Shown here: piece after piece, positions 1 through 10,618 of the stretch | How the letters are laid out: each line of letters starts with the position of its first letter | How positions within the stretch are numbered: position 1 is the stretch's first letter | DNA from: Cryphonectria parasitica EP155 | Taxonomy: Eukaryota; Ascomycota; Sordariomycetes; Diaporthales; Cryphonectriaceae | Length of the DNA stretch: 64,000 nucleotides | Assembly: GCF_011745365.1 (NCBI RefSeq) | Contig: NW_024468909.1 | Span: forward strand, 1,364,001 to 1,428,000 | Reading direction: 5' to 3' | Program-made: the position numbers and the translations under genes | Notes under the pieces: generated by a model | Database searches by the model: none | Seen by the model: the letters and a program-made list of their open reading frames with translations, nothing else | What the model was told of the DNA's origin: nothing

Positions 1-369
1 GTGTCCAACGTTCCTGATGGTGTCCAGGTGCAGAAGGAGGAGCAGGAGGATTACTTTGCCGCTACCGGTGGCAAGTCCAAGAAGTCCAAGAACAAGAAGG
101 TCAAGGAGACTCTCCTCTGGGAGGACTCTGGCCGTGAGGAGCGGGACAACACCCGCGGAGGCCGTGGCGGCGGCCCACGTGGTGACCGTGGCTCTCGGGG
201 CGATGGTCCCCGTGGTGGCCGCGGTGGTCCCCGTGGCGGTCGTGGCGATGGTGCTCCCCGTGGCAGCTTCCCCCGCGGTGGTCCTCGCGGCGGTGCTCCT
301 CGTGGTGGTCGTGGCGGTGCTTCCGCCCCCAACCTAAGCAGCGCTGCCGACTTCCCCAGCCTGGGTTAA
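1..369 (+). CDS. Stm1-like / SERBP1-like RGG protein, 3' part only
   Basis: The gene enters from the left edge already in coding frame and ends with TAA at 367-369, so only the last 122 residues are visible. They hold an EDYFAATGG-type segment, a Lys-rich stretch (KSKKSKNKKVKE) and a long run of RGG/PRGG repeats, ending in DFPSLG. Lysine patch, RGG box and a terminal F-P-S-L motif together fit fungal Stm1 and the hyaluronan/mRNA-binding (SERBP1) family. Those proteins bind ribosomes and G-rich nucleic acid and act in translation and ribosome preservation. The RGG box would be the RNA-binding and arginine-methylation region. The first codon seen is GTG and is not a start. Other RGG-box RNA-binding proteins are possible, but the ending favours Stm1. 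Frame and stop are certain; the family is an inference. Confidence 0.75.
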   Translation: MSNVPDGVQVQKEEQEDYFAATGGKSKKSKNKKVKETLLWEDSGREERDNTRGGRGGGPRGDRGSRGDGPRGGRGGPRGGRGDGAPRGSFPRGGPRGGAPRGGRGGASAPNLSSAADFPSLG

Positions 370-1311
370 AATGGGATCTTCCAGACCCCCAACCACACAA
401 CGATCACAGACTTGCCGTCTCGAGTTTCGAAACGCTTTGTCTAATCTATCAAAATTGCACAAACAAAGAGAGAGAAAAAATGGACATCAAACGACATGAG
501 TGGCTGCAGGGTGCGATCGGCTTGTAGTTAAATCGATCTTGGCAGGGTTTTTGTCCCCTCTTATGGGTCAACTGGGTCTGGGGTCGTCCAATGTCTGGGA
601 TCTGATCGTTCTTGTCCACCAAAACAAAAAGCAATGATTCATTCTCATTTTTCTTCTAAAAACTTATGGAACAACGGTACATGATCGACGCTCCATCAGG
701 CTGACACCTGGTTAATTGATACTTCTTTGATGACTGCATGTTTTATTATCCCGAGTATGGAGGCTAGATGTTCGTCCTCGATTGGGAACCAGGCTCCTCC
801 AAAATGATCTCAGGAACTTTGTGTATTCTGTGTACTTCTCTGAAGTTCTGTGAAGGGGAAGTCTTTGATGATCTCTTTTCAACTCGCATGAGCTGCACCA
901 CCTACCAGCCACCCGTTGTTGACTTGGTATGCAGCAAGGCTTGTCACACAACTTACTCGCCATACAAGACTTCCCTCACTGTTCAGATGTACCGTCCAGA
1001 TCAGTAAAAGGGATCCAGTTGTACGTTTTTCTCGATGTTGACACAGTCGATACCTCGCCTACCAAAACGCCTTTGTGGGTTACCAAGAAAAGAGAGCTCT
1101 CTTCAAGGAACTAAACATCCATCTATGCGTTCCAGCTTAAAGAACGTTTCCATCGCCTGCCCAACTTTGAATGACTGCAGCCGCCCTTTTCATAATAAAT
1201 GTACAATGAGATCCCAAAAAACCTGAAGAAGGGTGCAAATAGTAGAGACTCCACACCAACGCTTACAATCTAGCCAATCTTCTTCGTACATCCATGTTAT
1301 GCCGACCATCC
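370..1311. other. Convergent intergenic region, no gene seen
   Basis: This space lies between the stop of the Stm1-like gene (+) and the stop of the MFS transporter (-), so it should hold two 3' UTRs running toward each other. AT-rich patches around 600-680 and 1185-1230 could supply cleavage and polyadenylation signals. Open frames here are under 85 codons and show no recognisable protein. Confidence 0.6.
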
Positions 1312-3065
1312 TCAAGTGTGCTTGTGCCTGTGCTCCCTCGCCAGCCGCACGACACTCACTCCCAGCGTGGCCACGAGCAGGATGGCATTGAACAGAGCCA
1401 TCATGTAGAACGGCGCCCCATGCGACCACGTGTCAAAGAGGAATCCACCCAACTTTGTCAGCAACAAGATCGCCGCACCGCCGCACCACGAGTAGACCCC
1501 TGCGATGGTGCCCTTGAGCAGCACCCGGGTGCACCTCGGTTGCGGCTTGGTCCCATCGTTGAGGAGGGAAGTGTCCTCGTTGGCCTCCACGCCGTCAACA
1601 ACCTGATCGTCTGCTGGAGGCTGGGCCTTCTTGTGAGGGTCGGCGGCCAAGACGCCTTTGCCAAGAGAGCCCAGGCTGCAGACAATGGCACCGATCTGGC
1701 TGATCCCGATCAGCGCAACAAGAACAAACACAGTCGGTGAGCCGCCACGGCCATCAACGTTTTTGACCTCGGGACTGGCCAGGTGTGGGAAAATGATATA
1801 GCCAACGATGCCAAAGATTGTGGCCACAATGACCGGGTAATCGAAGCGTCCCCGGCGTCTCGACAGGTACCCGAAGATAGGCGCAAAGATCAGCGCAAAC
1901 AGTTGTGCCACACCGGTCAGAATGGAAGCCAAGACATACGCCTTCCGCTGGTCCCCGTCAGAGATATGGTCGAGGAAGTAGATCTTGACAAATAGAGGGA
2001 TAAACGCCGAGATGGCAACAGTCGAGGCACGGGCGACAAAACCACCCAGGTAGCCGAGACCGATCTGGGAGTCTGTCACCCCGAGCACGATAGCGTCACG
2101 GAGGAGCTGTCGGTACGGCAGGAAGCTCCGCCTCGGCGCCTCAGACCCGTCAGCCAGCCGTCTCTTCTTCAGACCGAACAACGTCCGGAAACCTTTGCCT
2201 TCCTCGCCCTTGAGCTTCCGCAGCCCGATGTACACAAAGGACGCAACAAGAATCGCGACCGCGCCGACGACGTAGTAAGAATACTGGACGGCTTCGCCGA
2301 TCTCGACACCCTCGATCTTGCTGAACTGGCTGGGCAGAGGCAGGAAGACGACCAGAGAGACGAGGGCGCCGAGGCCGGTGAAGAGGCCAACATAGCCGGC
2401 GAGGATGGAAGGCTTTTCCCGTGCGTCATCGCTACCCTGCAGGTCTGATCCGTTGGAACGATAACGTTCTGGGGTGATGGTGAGTTCCGACTCGACGGAA
2501 AGGGCGACGCTGTCCCGGACATTGTGGCCAGGGACGAGAGTGGGCTGTTCCGTTTCGGGGTCCGAGGAATCAGAGTCGTCGGTCAGGCAGGGAAGGGTCG
2601 CCGTGACCATCGTGGCCCTTGAGAACATTGTCCTGTCAGTTCGGCCAGCTCATGAACGAGGGAGGATAGTACTCACGTAGCAGTGGCGCCAATGGCAAAG
2701 AGAATCCTCGCCAGGAGCAGCTGGGGGTAAACATTCGACGCCTGGACGAAGAGAAACAGAGAGAGGCCGATGACGGCATATCCGACCATAGCCACGAAGC
2801 GAACACCAAGGCGATCCGAGATCAAGCCCCAGAGAGGACAGGCGATCAAGGCCACCAGCTCGTCGACGAACCCGAGAGTGCCGACAATATCGCCCACGCC
2901 ATCATGAACACCTATCAGATCGGTGATGACAAAAGAAATACTGCTGTTTAGGAAGACCAGGAAGGATATAGAGAAGAGCGCAACCCCGAGAAGGTAGCTA
3001 ATAGCCTGCGCCGTGGTTGTGGACTCCGAGAAGGGCAGATGGCGCATCAAGATGTTGCGCGCCAT
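1312..3065 (-). CDS. Major facilitator superfamily transporter, two exons
   Basis: Exons at 3065-2677 and 2617-1312 give 564 residues. The 59-nt intron has a GTGAGT donor and a CTGAC branch-like site about 20 nt before its AG, and it restores an MFS-like GATAT-ATMVTA junction. Exon 1 encodes the first membrane helices and a loop motif (PLWGLISDRLGVR) resembling MFS motif A between helices 2 and 3. Exon 2 opens with an acidic Ser-rich insert (DDSDSSDPE), then further helices, a cytoplasmic Lys-rich loop near the middle and a second motif-A-like loop (PIFGYLSRRRGRFD). About 12 helices are expected in all. The substrate cannot be read from sequence; conserved fungal MFS proteins of this kind are often uncharacterised. 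A second in-frame acceptor at 2633 would shorten the intron to 44 nt and add five residues. The gene is divergent from the sideroflexin gene. Confidence 0.88.
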
Positions 3066-3874
3066 GTTGTGAATTTGTTGTCGCTCGTTTGCGGACCAGG
3101 GCTGGAGTCAGTCGATACCGAGACAACAATTGTCTGAGGAGGACGAGCTCGAGCTTTCACATGCGCGCGACAAAATGCAGCAATAAGTAGAAACAAGGGA
3201 GAAACACAGGAAAGAGTCCCGAGGGAGGAGGTTCGGACAGATGATTGAAGCCTAATTGAGAGCCTGACGACCCGTTGGGATGATCTGGTCAAGCAGCATC
3301 CGTTTTTTTATCTCGCCCTGCTCTTTATCAAGCGTCTTAATTCGATAGCCTAAACCATGCAACCTATGGATGCTCTCCCCCAAAAAATATGTCGATGCCC
3401 TGTACCAGCGCAGGGGAAATAACACGCCAGGCCAGTGGTTGGTTGAGCAATGACGAGGCGAGGATGACATAAACATACATGCCATAGTACCACCTGCGCG
3501 CCATGACCTGGCAACCTCTCACTGGACCGATCCCTGCCAGGCCTTGCTGCCCCTCCTTTCTTCGGCACCTGGAGCCGAGCTCGGCGAGAGCTATCTCCCA
3601 CCTGTCTCTATCTGCATCCTACAGCGCTAACTGAGGTGGTGTCTGCGAACTCAAGGAGCTAATAACTCGTCAACGGTTTGCGACGGGTCAGTCTCGTCAA
3701 AACTCCCTCCCCGCCCTCTCCTTTAACTCAGTTCACACGCGAGCACAACAGGCCAACGAATTGGCTGCTCGACTGACGCAGCCAGGTCCTCTTGGCTCGT
3801 CAGCTCTTCCGCCCTTCATCGCAACTTACAACCCTTGCTACGAGACCACGAGAACGCACACGACGCCCTCAAAG
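3066..3874. promoter_or_regulatory. Shared divergent upstream region, MFS transporter and sideroflexin
   Basis: About 0.8 kb separates the two divergent starts, so both promoters must lie here. The 100 bases before the sideroflexin ATG are pyrimidine- and CA-rich, as in fungal 5' leaders. I see no convincing TATA box on either side. Confidence 0.5.
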
Positions 3875-5214
3875 ATGTCCGCCTCTTTACCAGGCAATCG
3901 GGAGCTGCCCGACTCGCAGTACGACCTCAGCACGTACTGGGGCCGCGTGAGGCAGACTGCTGGCATAGTGGATCCGAGGTGAGAGCATTGACAAGCACGC
4001 ATCGAGAGAGTGGAAATGGTGTGGTACCTGCATCTTAGCAGTAAGCAGCCATAATCGTTCACCAAGGAATTCCCAAACCGCGAATACTAAGGAGGAGGAA
4101 GAACAGGGGCAGGTTCTCATTGTGCATCTCTGGCTAACTATTGTGGTGTTCCCCAGGACGCTCTTCGTGGGTAAGAAGGGACTCGAGCAGGCCAAACAGG
4201 CAATCACATCGTACAAGACGGGGCAGACGAAGGAGATGACTCCGGAGCTATGGCAGGCCAAAAAGATTGTCGATTCGACATTACATCCTGGTATGGTGGT
4301 CCTATAAGGTGTAGGCTCTGGCGGAGAGCATCGACTTATTTGAGGATCTGCAGACACCGGCGAACCAGTCTTGCTACCTTTCCGCATGTCCTGCTTTGTT
4401 CTCTCCAACCTAGTGGTGACAGCGGGCATGCTCACACCCGGACTCAAGGTATATACAGCCTTGCTCGCTCCTCGTTTCCGGTACTGTCGAATCACTGTCA
4501 ACTGACTGAATCCTCCCACGGCAGAACACCGGTACCATACTCTGGCAGATAACCAATCAATCTCTCAACGTTGCCATCAACAACGCAAACGCAAACAAAT
4601 CTACCCCCCTCTCCTGGTCCATGATCGCTCAGTCCTATTTCCTGGCCGTCGGCGCCTCGTGCTCCGTCGCCGTGGGCCTGAACAGTATCGTCCCCCGCCT
4701 CTCTCGCCTCCAACCCCAGACCCGCCTTATTCTTGGCCGCCTGGTTCCCTTCGCGGCCGTTGCCTCCGCCGGCGCGCTGAATGTGTTCCTCATGCGCGGC
4801 GAGGAGATGCGCACCGGTATCGATGTCTACCCCGTCCTGTCAGAGACGGACAAGCAGAGGCTCGCGGCCGAAGGCAAGGCGGAGAACGACGTCCCCAGCC
4901 TGGGCAAGAGTAAGAAGGCTGCGACACTGGCGGTGGGCGAGACGGCACTGTCGAGGGTGCTGAATAGCAGTCCAATTATGGTGCTCCCGCCCTTAATATT
5001 GGTGCGGCTGCAGAAGACGGAGTGGTTGAAGCGCAACCCGCGGTTAACCACACCTGTAAACCTGGGGCTCATTCTAGCCACAAGCTACTTGGCCCTACCA
5101 TTGGCGCTGGCGGCGTTCCCGCAGAGGCAGAGGGTGAATGCGGCGAGTCTAGAGGAGGAGTTCCACGGCAGGGGAGGGGAGGGCGGTTTGGTCGTGTTTA
5201 ACCGTGGCATCTAA
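3875..5214 (+). CDS. FSF1: Sideroflexin (mitochondrial inner-membrane amino-acid carrier)
   Basis: Four exons (3875-3978, 4157-4290, 4354-4448, 4525-5214) encode 340 residues, close to the family's usual 320-330. Sideroflexins are inner-membrane proteins; human SFXN1/3 carry serine into mitochondria for one-carbon metabolism, and Fsf1 is the fungal member. Family hallmarks appear in order: SQYDLSTYWGRVRQ near the N terminus, ELWQAKKIVDSTLHPDTGE, LPFRMSCFVLSNLVVTAGML, and ILWQITNQSLNVAINNANAN, whose N-Q-S-x-N-x-x-x-N block is the family signature. Several hydrophobic segments follow. Introns are 178, 63 and 76 nt with GTGAGA, GTATGG and GTATAT donors. The ATG is the first in frame and directly precedes the conserved N terminus. 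There is no cleavable presequence, as usual for sideroflexins. The last residues, Gly-rich and polar, look lineage-specific. Confidence 0.95.
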
Positions 5215-8200
5215 GTTGCGCGGCAAAGGGCCCAGGAAAGCTGGCCATCATTTGAAAGGCGCTGGGAAAGGGCTTTTTTGGTAGGTGAGGGGTGGGAGGG
5301 GCGCAAAATATCACAGAGGCTTCACAAATATCACAAGTACTGCATTTCCCAATATAAAAATGTCCCGTCGTGTGCTGACGAGCCAAAAGCTGCCATAGCC
5401 CAACAGACGTGCCAGCCGAGATGGCCAGCACAAAAATTGACCTACAAAGGTCGTCCAAACAGGCCTCTTGTATTTCTCCTTCCCCCTATCTTGCATACTA
5501 CCTGCGCAACTTGGCATCCTCTCGTCTCTGTGTAGATCTCGCAGATCCCAGTGTCATAGCACCACCGTGACCATGACCGTATTCAGACGCATGATCGCCG
5601 GCCCTAACAAACGACCAGCAACGCAGTCGTAGTAGAGTTCAAGGCAAAACCCCTACCACCACGAGGCCAGCGCCGGGATACTGGTGTTTCACAAGGGGTG
5701 TCCCTTGTCCTTCAGGTTGATTAACGACCCGGAGCCATTGCGAGCGGACTGATGGGCGAAACAATAATAGAGCAACCAGGGTGCGTGAGGGGGCCGATGA
5801 TAATGATGGCGGAGTAGCCTCCTCCTCGGTGGGAATTAGTGTTGCAGAAGGTTAGGAAGTAGTAGTATGCTGCTGAGTTAGATGGAGTTTGGATTTTGTG
5901 GTGGTGGCATGGGTCGGTGTGCAATTTGGGCACGTCATGTGCCAGGACGGAGGTGTTGTATCGAACCGAATGAAGAACTACATGTGCATGCCACTTGCGA
6001 ACGTACCAGGCTGAGCAGAAACTCTGTCTTCAGTTGAAAAGATCCAGAGGTGAGAAAATCTAGGGGAATTTAACAACTCCTCCGTCCTGGCCTAGGGTAA
6101 GTATAGTTTGATCAAGTATAGAAGAGCTCGCCAATCCGCTTTCATATACATCTACCATCACATAACAATCTTCAATTCATACCAATGTATGGAAAGGCCA
6201 TGGAGGGACAGACATCCTTCAAGTCACACTCACCTGATCATGGTGTCATGATGGTGATGTCGACATCAAGGGACCACGCCCGCCAACGCATGGTCCGAGA
6301 TTGCAAGAAGCCCCCCCCCCCCGTGCCATGTGCCAGCGACGATTGATCTGCCTATTTTCTTTCTCTTCTTCTTCACTGCATACTCCATACAGGTATATGT
6401 AATACACAGACTGTATACTATAGTACAGTAGTAGATACCATACCTACTTGAAAAATCTGAGGAATGGAGCATTTGATTGTTGTGGACTGCGGAGGGGAAA
6501 TCACCTTGTCTCTTTCCCACGTGGTAATCACTAAATTCCCACCTGGCCCTAGTGGTACTCATGTATTGTTGCTGGGTCAGCGGGTCACAGCGCTTGTTAC
6601 CTGCAGTACCATGTCGCTGGCGCCCAGTGGGGATTCCAGAGGACCAGCTCGGAAAAGAGTATCTTCGCCTGTAGCCTTCTCATTTTTATTTTATTTTGTT
6701 TTGGTTCGAGGGTGCCCTGCCGCGGCCCGGGCGGGGGGTCCGGTGCTGGAAGGGGGCGGGGGTGCATCGCTTACGAAACGGTACGCCTCGTCTCAGCTAG
6801 AGTCGCGTCTGGTCCAACAGAGCAGACCAAACCAACCCGCTGATCTTGTGAATTAGGCAAATGAAAGTTGCCGAGAAGAGGAGGGAACGTTTCGACTGGG
6901 TGCGCAGCCGAACAGATTGGTCTTTTGCCCACCACATGGCTGAGCAACGAAACCATCACCCTTTGTTGCATCAGGGAACGCCACGAGCAGCTAAGAATGG
7001 CAACCCGAGCACGGGAGGGCGTCTGCTGTGTTGTGGGGAAGGGGGAGCTGACCTGCCAGCCTGCTTTCCTGGCTGGCACTAAATAGTATGTACTGTACCA
7101 TAGTAACGTATGAACTGAAGGCTATTATAGCACTGCCCCCCCCCCCCCTCCTCCTACAATTCAGTCCCCAGGGCGAGACAAAATGCGACGCGAAGTCTGT
7201 CCAGCATGACTCGGAATTCCGGTGTTTCTTTTCCTCGTTCAGGCTTGTCTTGGAGGGACAAAAGAGATCCGAGAGAGAGGCAAAGAGGGGGTGTCCCACA
7301 TGTTTGTCGGCTTCGGTTCCTGTTCTTTGAGGATCCGGGCACTGGGCCAAGGTAGGTGGCAATAGAAAGGAAAAGGATACCTTGGCAGTCTGAGAGGCTG
7401 GAAGGGGGAAGGAGAGAATAGTGGTTGCAGTAGTCTCCCCTCTGGATCCTTCCTGGGGGGCCGGTTGCCCTTTGACCCCAGGGTTCGATACGATGGGTCT
7501 CTTTTCTCCCCATAACAACCCCTGGCCCCTGTGAATGAACTTTCCCGGCGGGGGTGCTGCAAGGCTGATTGATGGGTGTGGGACTGCGGATCTTCCGTCG
7601 CGTTCTGAAAGAAAGAGACAGAAAGAGAGAGGGAGGAAAAGAAGGAGCGAGAGACTATGCCAACTGCCATTTTTTTGTGAGAATCGTGAGAAGCCGAGGC
7701 TGGTTGGTAAAACATGTCCACAAGTGTGTGCTCCAAGAGAACAACGTTTCCCAATGACGGCAGTGAAGGAATCCCTACCAAGCCTGTGTGAGCATTTTTG
7801 TGTGTGCCAAGGATTTAGACGCTGTTCGATCTACTTGTTTATCCTGCGTCAGGGTCTGATAGGAACGATCGGAAGCTAGGCCAGTTCCATTTGGGGGATG
7901 GTGTGTGACGCTGTCCGCTTATGTATGGTAACTTGGGGGATGAAGGAGGGAGGGAAGGGCCCTGAAGATGGCCTGAGGAAATTCCCTCGACAATGAGAAA
8001 TCTGGTCTGTCTTCTTGTCTGGTTTGTCATCTGTCTGGCCCTTGAACTGATGAGCGCCTGCACGGCCAAATTTCCCATTCCTCAACTTGGAAATCAGCAG
8101 GAGAGCGGGGTACAGTCCCAACATTAAGCCACGAAGGAACAGGCGATGGAACGGGAATGGACCGCGGGTCCATCATGAAGAAATATTATGACTCTGTGCA

Positions 8201-10618
8201 CGTCAACAAATAATTAGCAATGTATAGTTGTTTCTTTCTTATTTATTTTGTTTTATCTTTGTCTGAATTACCCACGGTAGGCATTCACGCTGAAATCACC
8301 AATCATTCACACAGAGACAGCAGTCATCTGTCTTGTCAGCTAACCAATGCACGCGTTCTTCGTTCAGGTAACATGTGTGTTCCTTGAGAGAAGGGACAAG
8401 GGGACCCTTTTTTCTTCTTTTTTTCTTGCCCTTCATAGTTGCCAATTTGATCCATACGGAGTAAGTAAAAGCACCGGCCAAAAAGTACCGAAGCCTACAC
8501 GTCTGCCCGTACACTGCCATCGTAGCAGGTGTATTTGCAGGCCCAAGACGCTGGGGCCTAAAGTTTAAATAATAATGGAATCGTGCTGTATCCGTGAGTG
8601 ATGACTGACTGGGGAAGGACGGGAGATTTCGACACAAAACCATGCCTCGGACAAGATTACCTTACCAGGGGGCCAGGCGAGCATAGACGATAAAATAATT
8701 TTGTCCTTTGATTTTATTTCTTGAAACGAGATCTTGGGGTCTTTTATCTTGCTCTCTTGGATCGTAATCTTGGACACCGCTCATCCTTAATCAGTCCCGA
8801 GGGGCGAGGAGGGTGTTTTGGTTTTTGGTTTATGAATGTTCTTCCAGGAAGACGGGACTTTTCTCGAATGGCCGTTTCGGGCCAGACGGGTGGCGAGGTT
8901 CCTCCTTCAAAGAAGCCTCCAGTCCCACCCTTCCTTGTCGCTCACATTTATTGTCAAGCCAGTGAGTGACTCGGTGACTGACTGCCCGCCTCAAGGTCTA
9001 TCTCCTCCTGTTTGGTAGCAAGTGAAGGTATCGATCATTCAGTGTGGACGCTTTGATCGTTAAGCTGGGATGGATATCACAATAGTAGCTCTCCTCGCAC
9101 TCTCCCCCTCTCTCTTAAAAAACAATGGTAAAAAGTGCCCGGAATATTCCAAGGCCTTGGACTTCCGGCTTCTCAAAGACGTCAGCCAAAATCCAATTTA
9201 TGTGCCCGGTTGCGAGTACGAAGAGGGAAGACCCGGCAACGTGCACTCATTTCTGACAGGCGGGTGCCCACCTAAGACAAGCCCCGAAGCTCAACAGCCT
9301 TTAGGCGGGTTACAGTGGGTGGACCGCTAGCTTGGCGTCATTCACACGCCTGTGCGTGCCCTGTGTCTGTGACTGGACGTTTTGTGGGGAGTTGGGTTCG
9401 GTTGGAGCGCTGCCCCCCGCCCCCCCCCCCCAAAAACACGACTGACCTCACTGAGAGACCACTCTTCGTCATCTTGTCTCCTTTGCAACCCGCGTCGCAT
9501 AGCATACCACCAAGTTTGTTATCCCCCCCCCTGCCACGCCCCCCGGCTTGCCGAGAGGAACAACCACAGCGGCACATTGATGGGCGCATTGGCCGCTGGG
9601 AGACACACTGGTCGGGGCCAATCTCACGCTGTCCCCAATCCGATCGTCATTCTCCATTCTTTCGATCACGACCCCCATCACAACCACGATTGAGGGAAGG
9701 TCGTTCGACTTTCCAATCCGAACCTCTCTCTCCCCATCGCAATACTCGCCAGAAGAAGAAAAAAACCGCCGCCTCAGTCTGAGACGTGTGCGTGTGTCTC
9801 GTTGAGCGACCGATCTGGACTTGAGAACCGAATCAGTACCAATAGTCTCCCACCCCCCCTCAAGAAGCAGCAGCCAGCCACAAGGAGGCGAGCGGAACAA
9901 GCGCGCGAGCGAGCAAGCCTGACGTACCCTGCCCTGTTGCCCTGGCCAGAGGAGCCTCACCAGATCCCACGCACGACTGGCTTTTTGTCTCGTCCCCCAG
10001 AGAAGGCAGTCGCTGTTTCTTCTCTTTTCCGAGGAAGGGAGGAAAAGTCACCTACACGGCGAGTAATATCAAGACTGCTACTGCCATTGCATCGCTATTG
10101 TTTCGCCTTGGTCTCCCCGGCGGCAGTGGTACTGAGCAGCCAGCCAGGCGTCCGTTGAGGGCTCCCTGTCAGCAATTTCTCCGCCTCCTCTTCCCTCGCA
10201 CTTCAACTGCACTGCACTGCAACACATCACACACTCTTGCTGCTGCAACCAAAGGCCTGCCTCTCCTGTGCTGGCCCATCCTGTCCTGCATTGCATTGCA
10301 TACCACGGCTTCTTTCCCTGCAGTTTCTTTGTGCTGCCCTCTCTTCTTCACCCCCACAGACCCGTTTTCCTAATCGAAACCACTCGATTCCCGTTAGCCA
10401 ACAAGAGAGGAGGGACCAATCGACTACTGCTACCAACGCAGTAACGCTGAGACGGGGAACTAAGGACTGCTGCTGCAACAACACCCAACCACAGAAATCC
10501 AAGTTTCCCCGACCTGGATCGATGAACTTGGCCTGACCTCAAGCACACAACACAAGACACTCGAGGGCCTGTCCTCCTCCTCTCCTCAAACGGGTCAATA
10601 GCAGATCAAGTCAGAAAC
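5215..10618. other. 5.4 kb non-coding stretch upstream of the LAMMER kinase
   Basis: No open frame here shows a recognisable protein, codon-like constraint or splice-joined homology on either strand. The left part (5215-9000) has several C-runs (about 6310, 7137, 9418), purine/pyrimidine-skewed blocks and AT-rich patches near 8215-8270. From about 9700 to 10618 the sequence is CT-, CA- and CAA-rich and looks like a long transcribed 5' leader of the kinase, with several short upstream ATGs. A long regulatory region or an unrecognised non-coding transcript is possible. Confidence 0.5.

Noticed and set aside
9469..9960. A 163-codon minus-strand frame before the kinase
   Set aside because: It lies in low-complexity DNA that better fits the kinase 5' leader, and has no recognisable protein.
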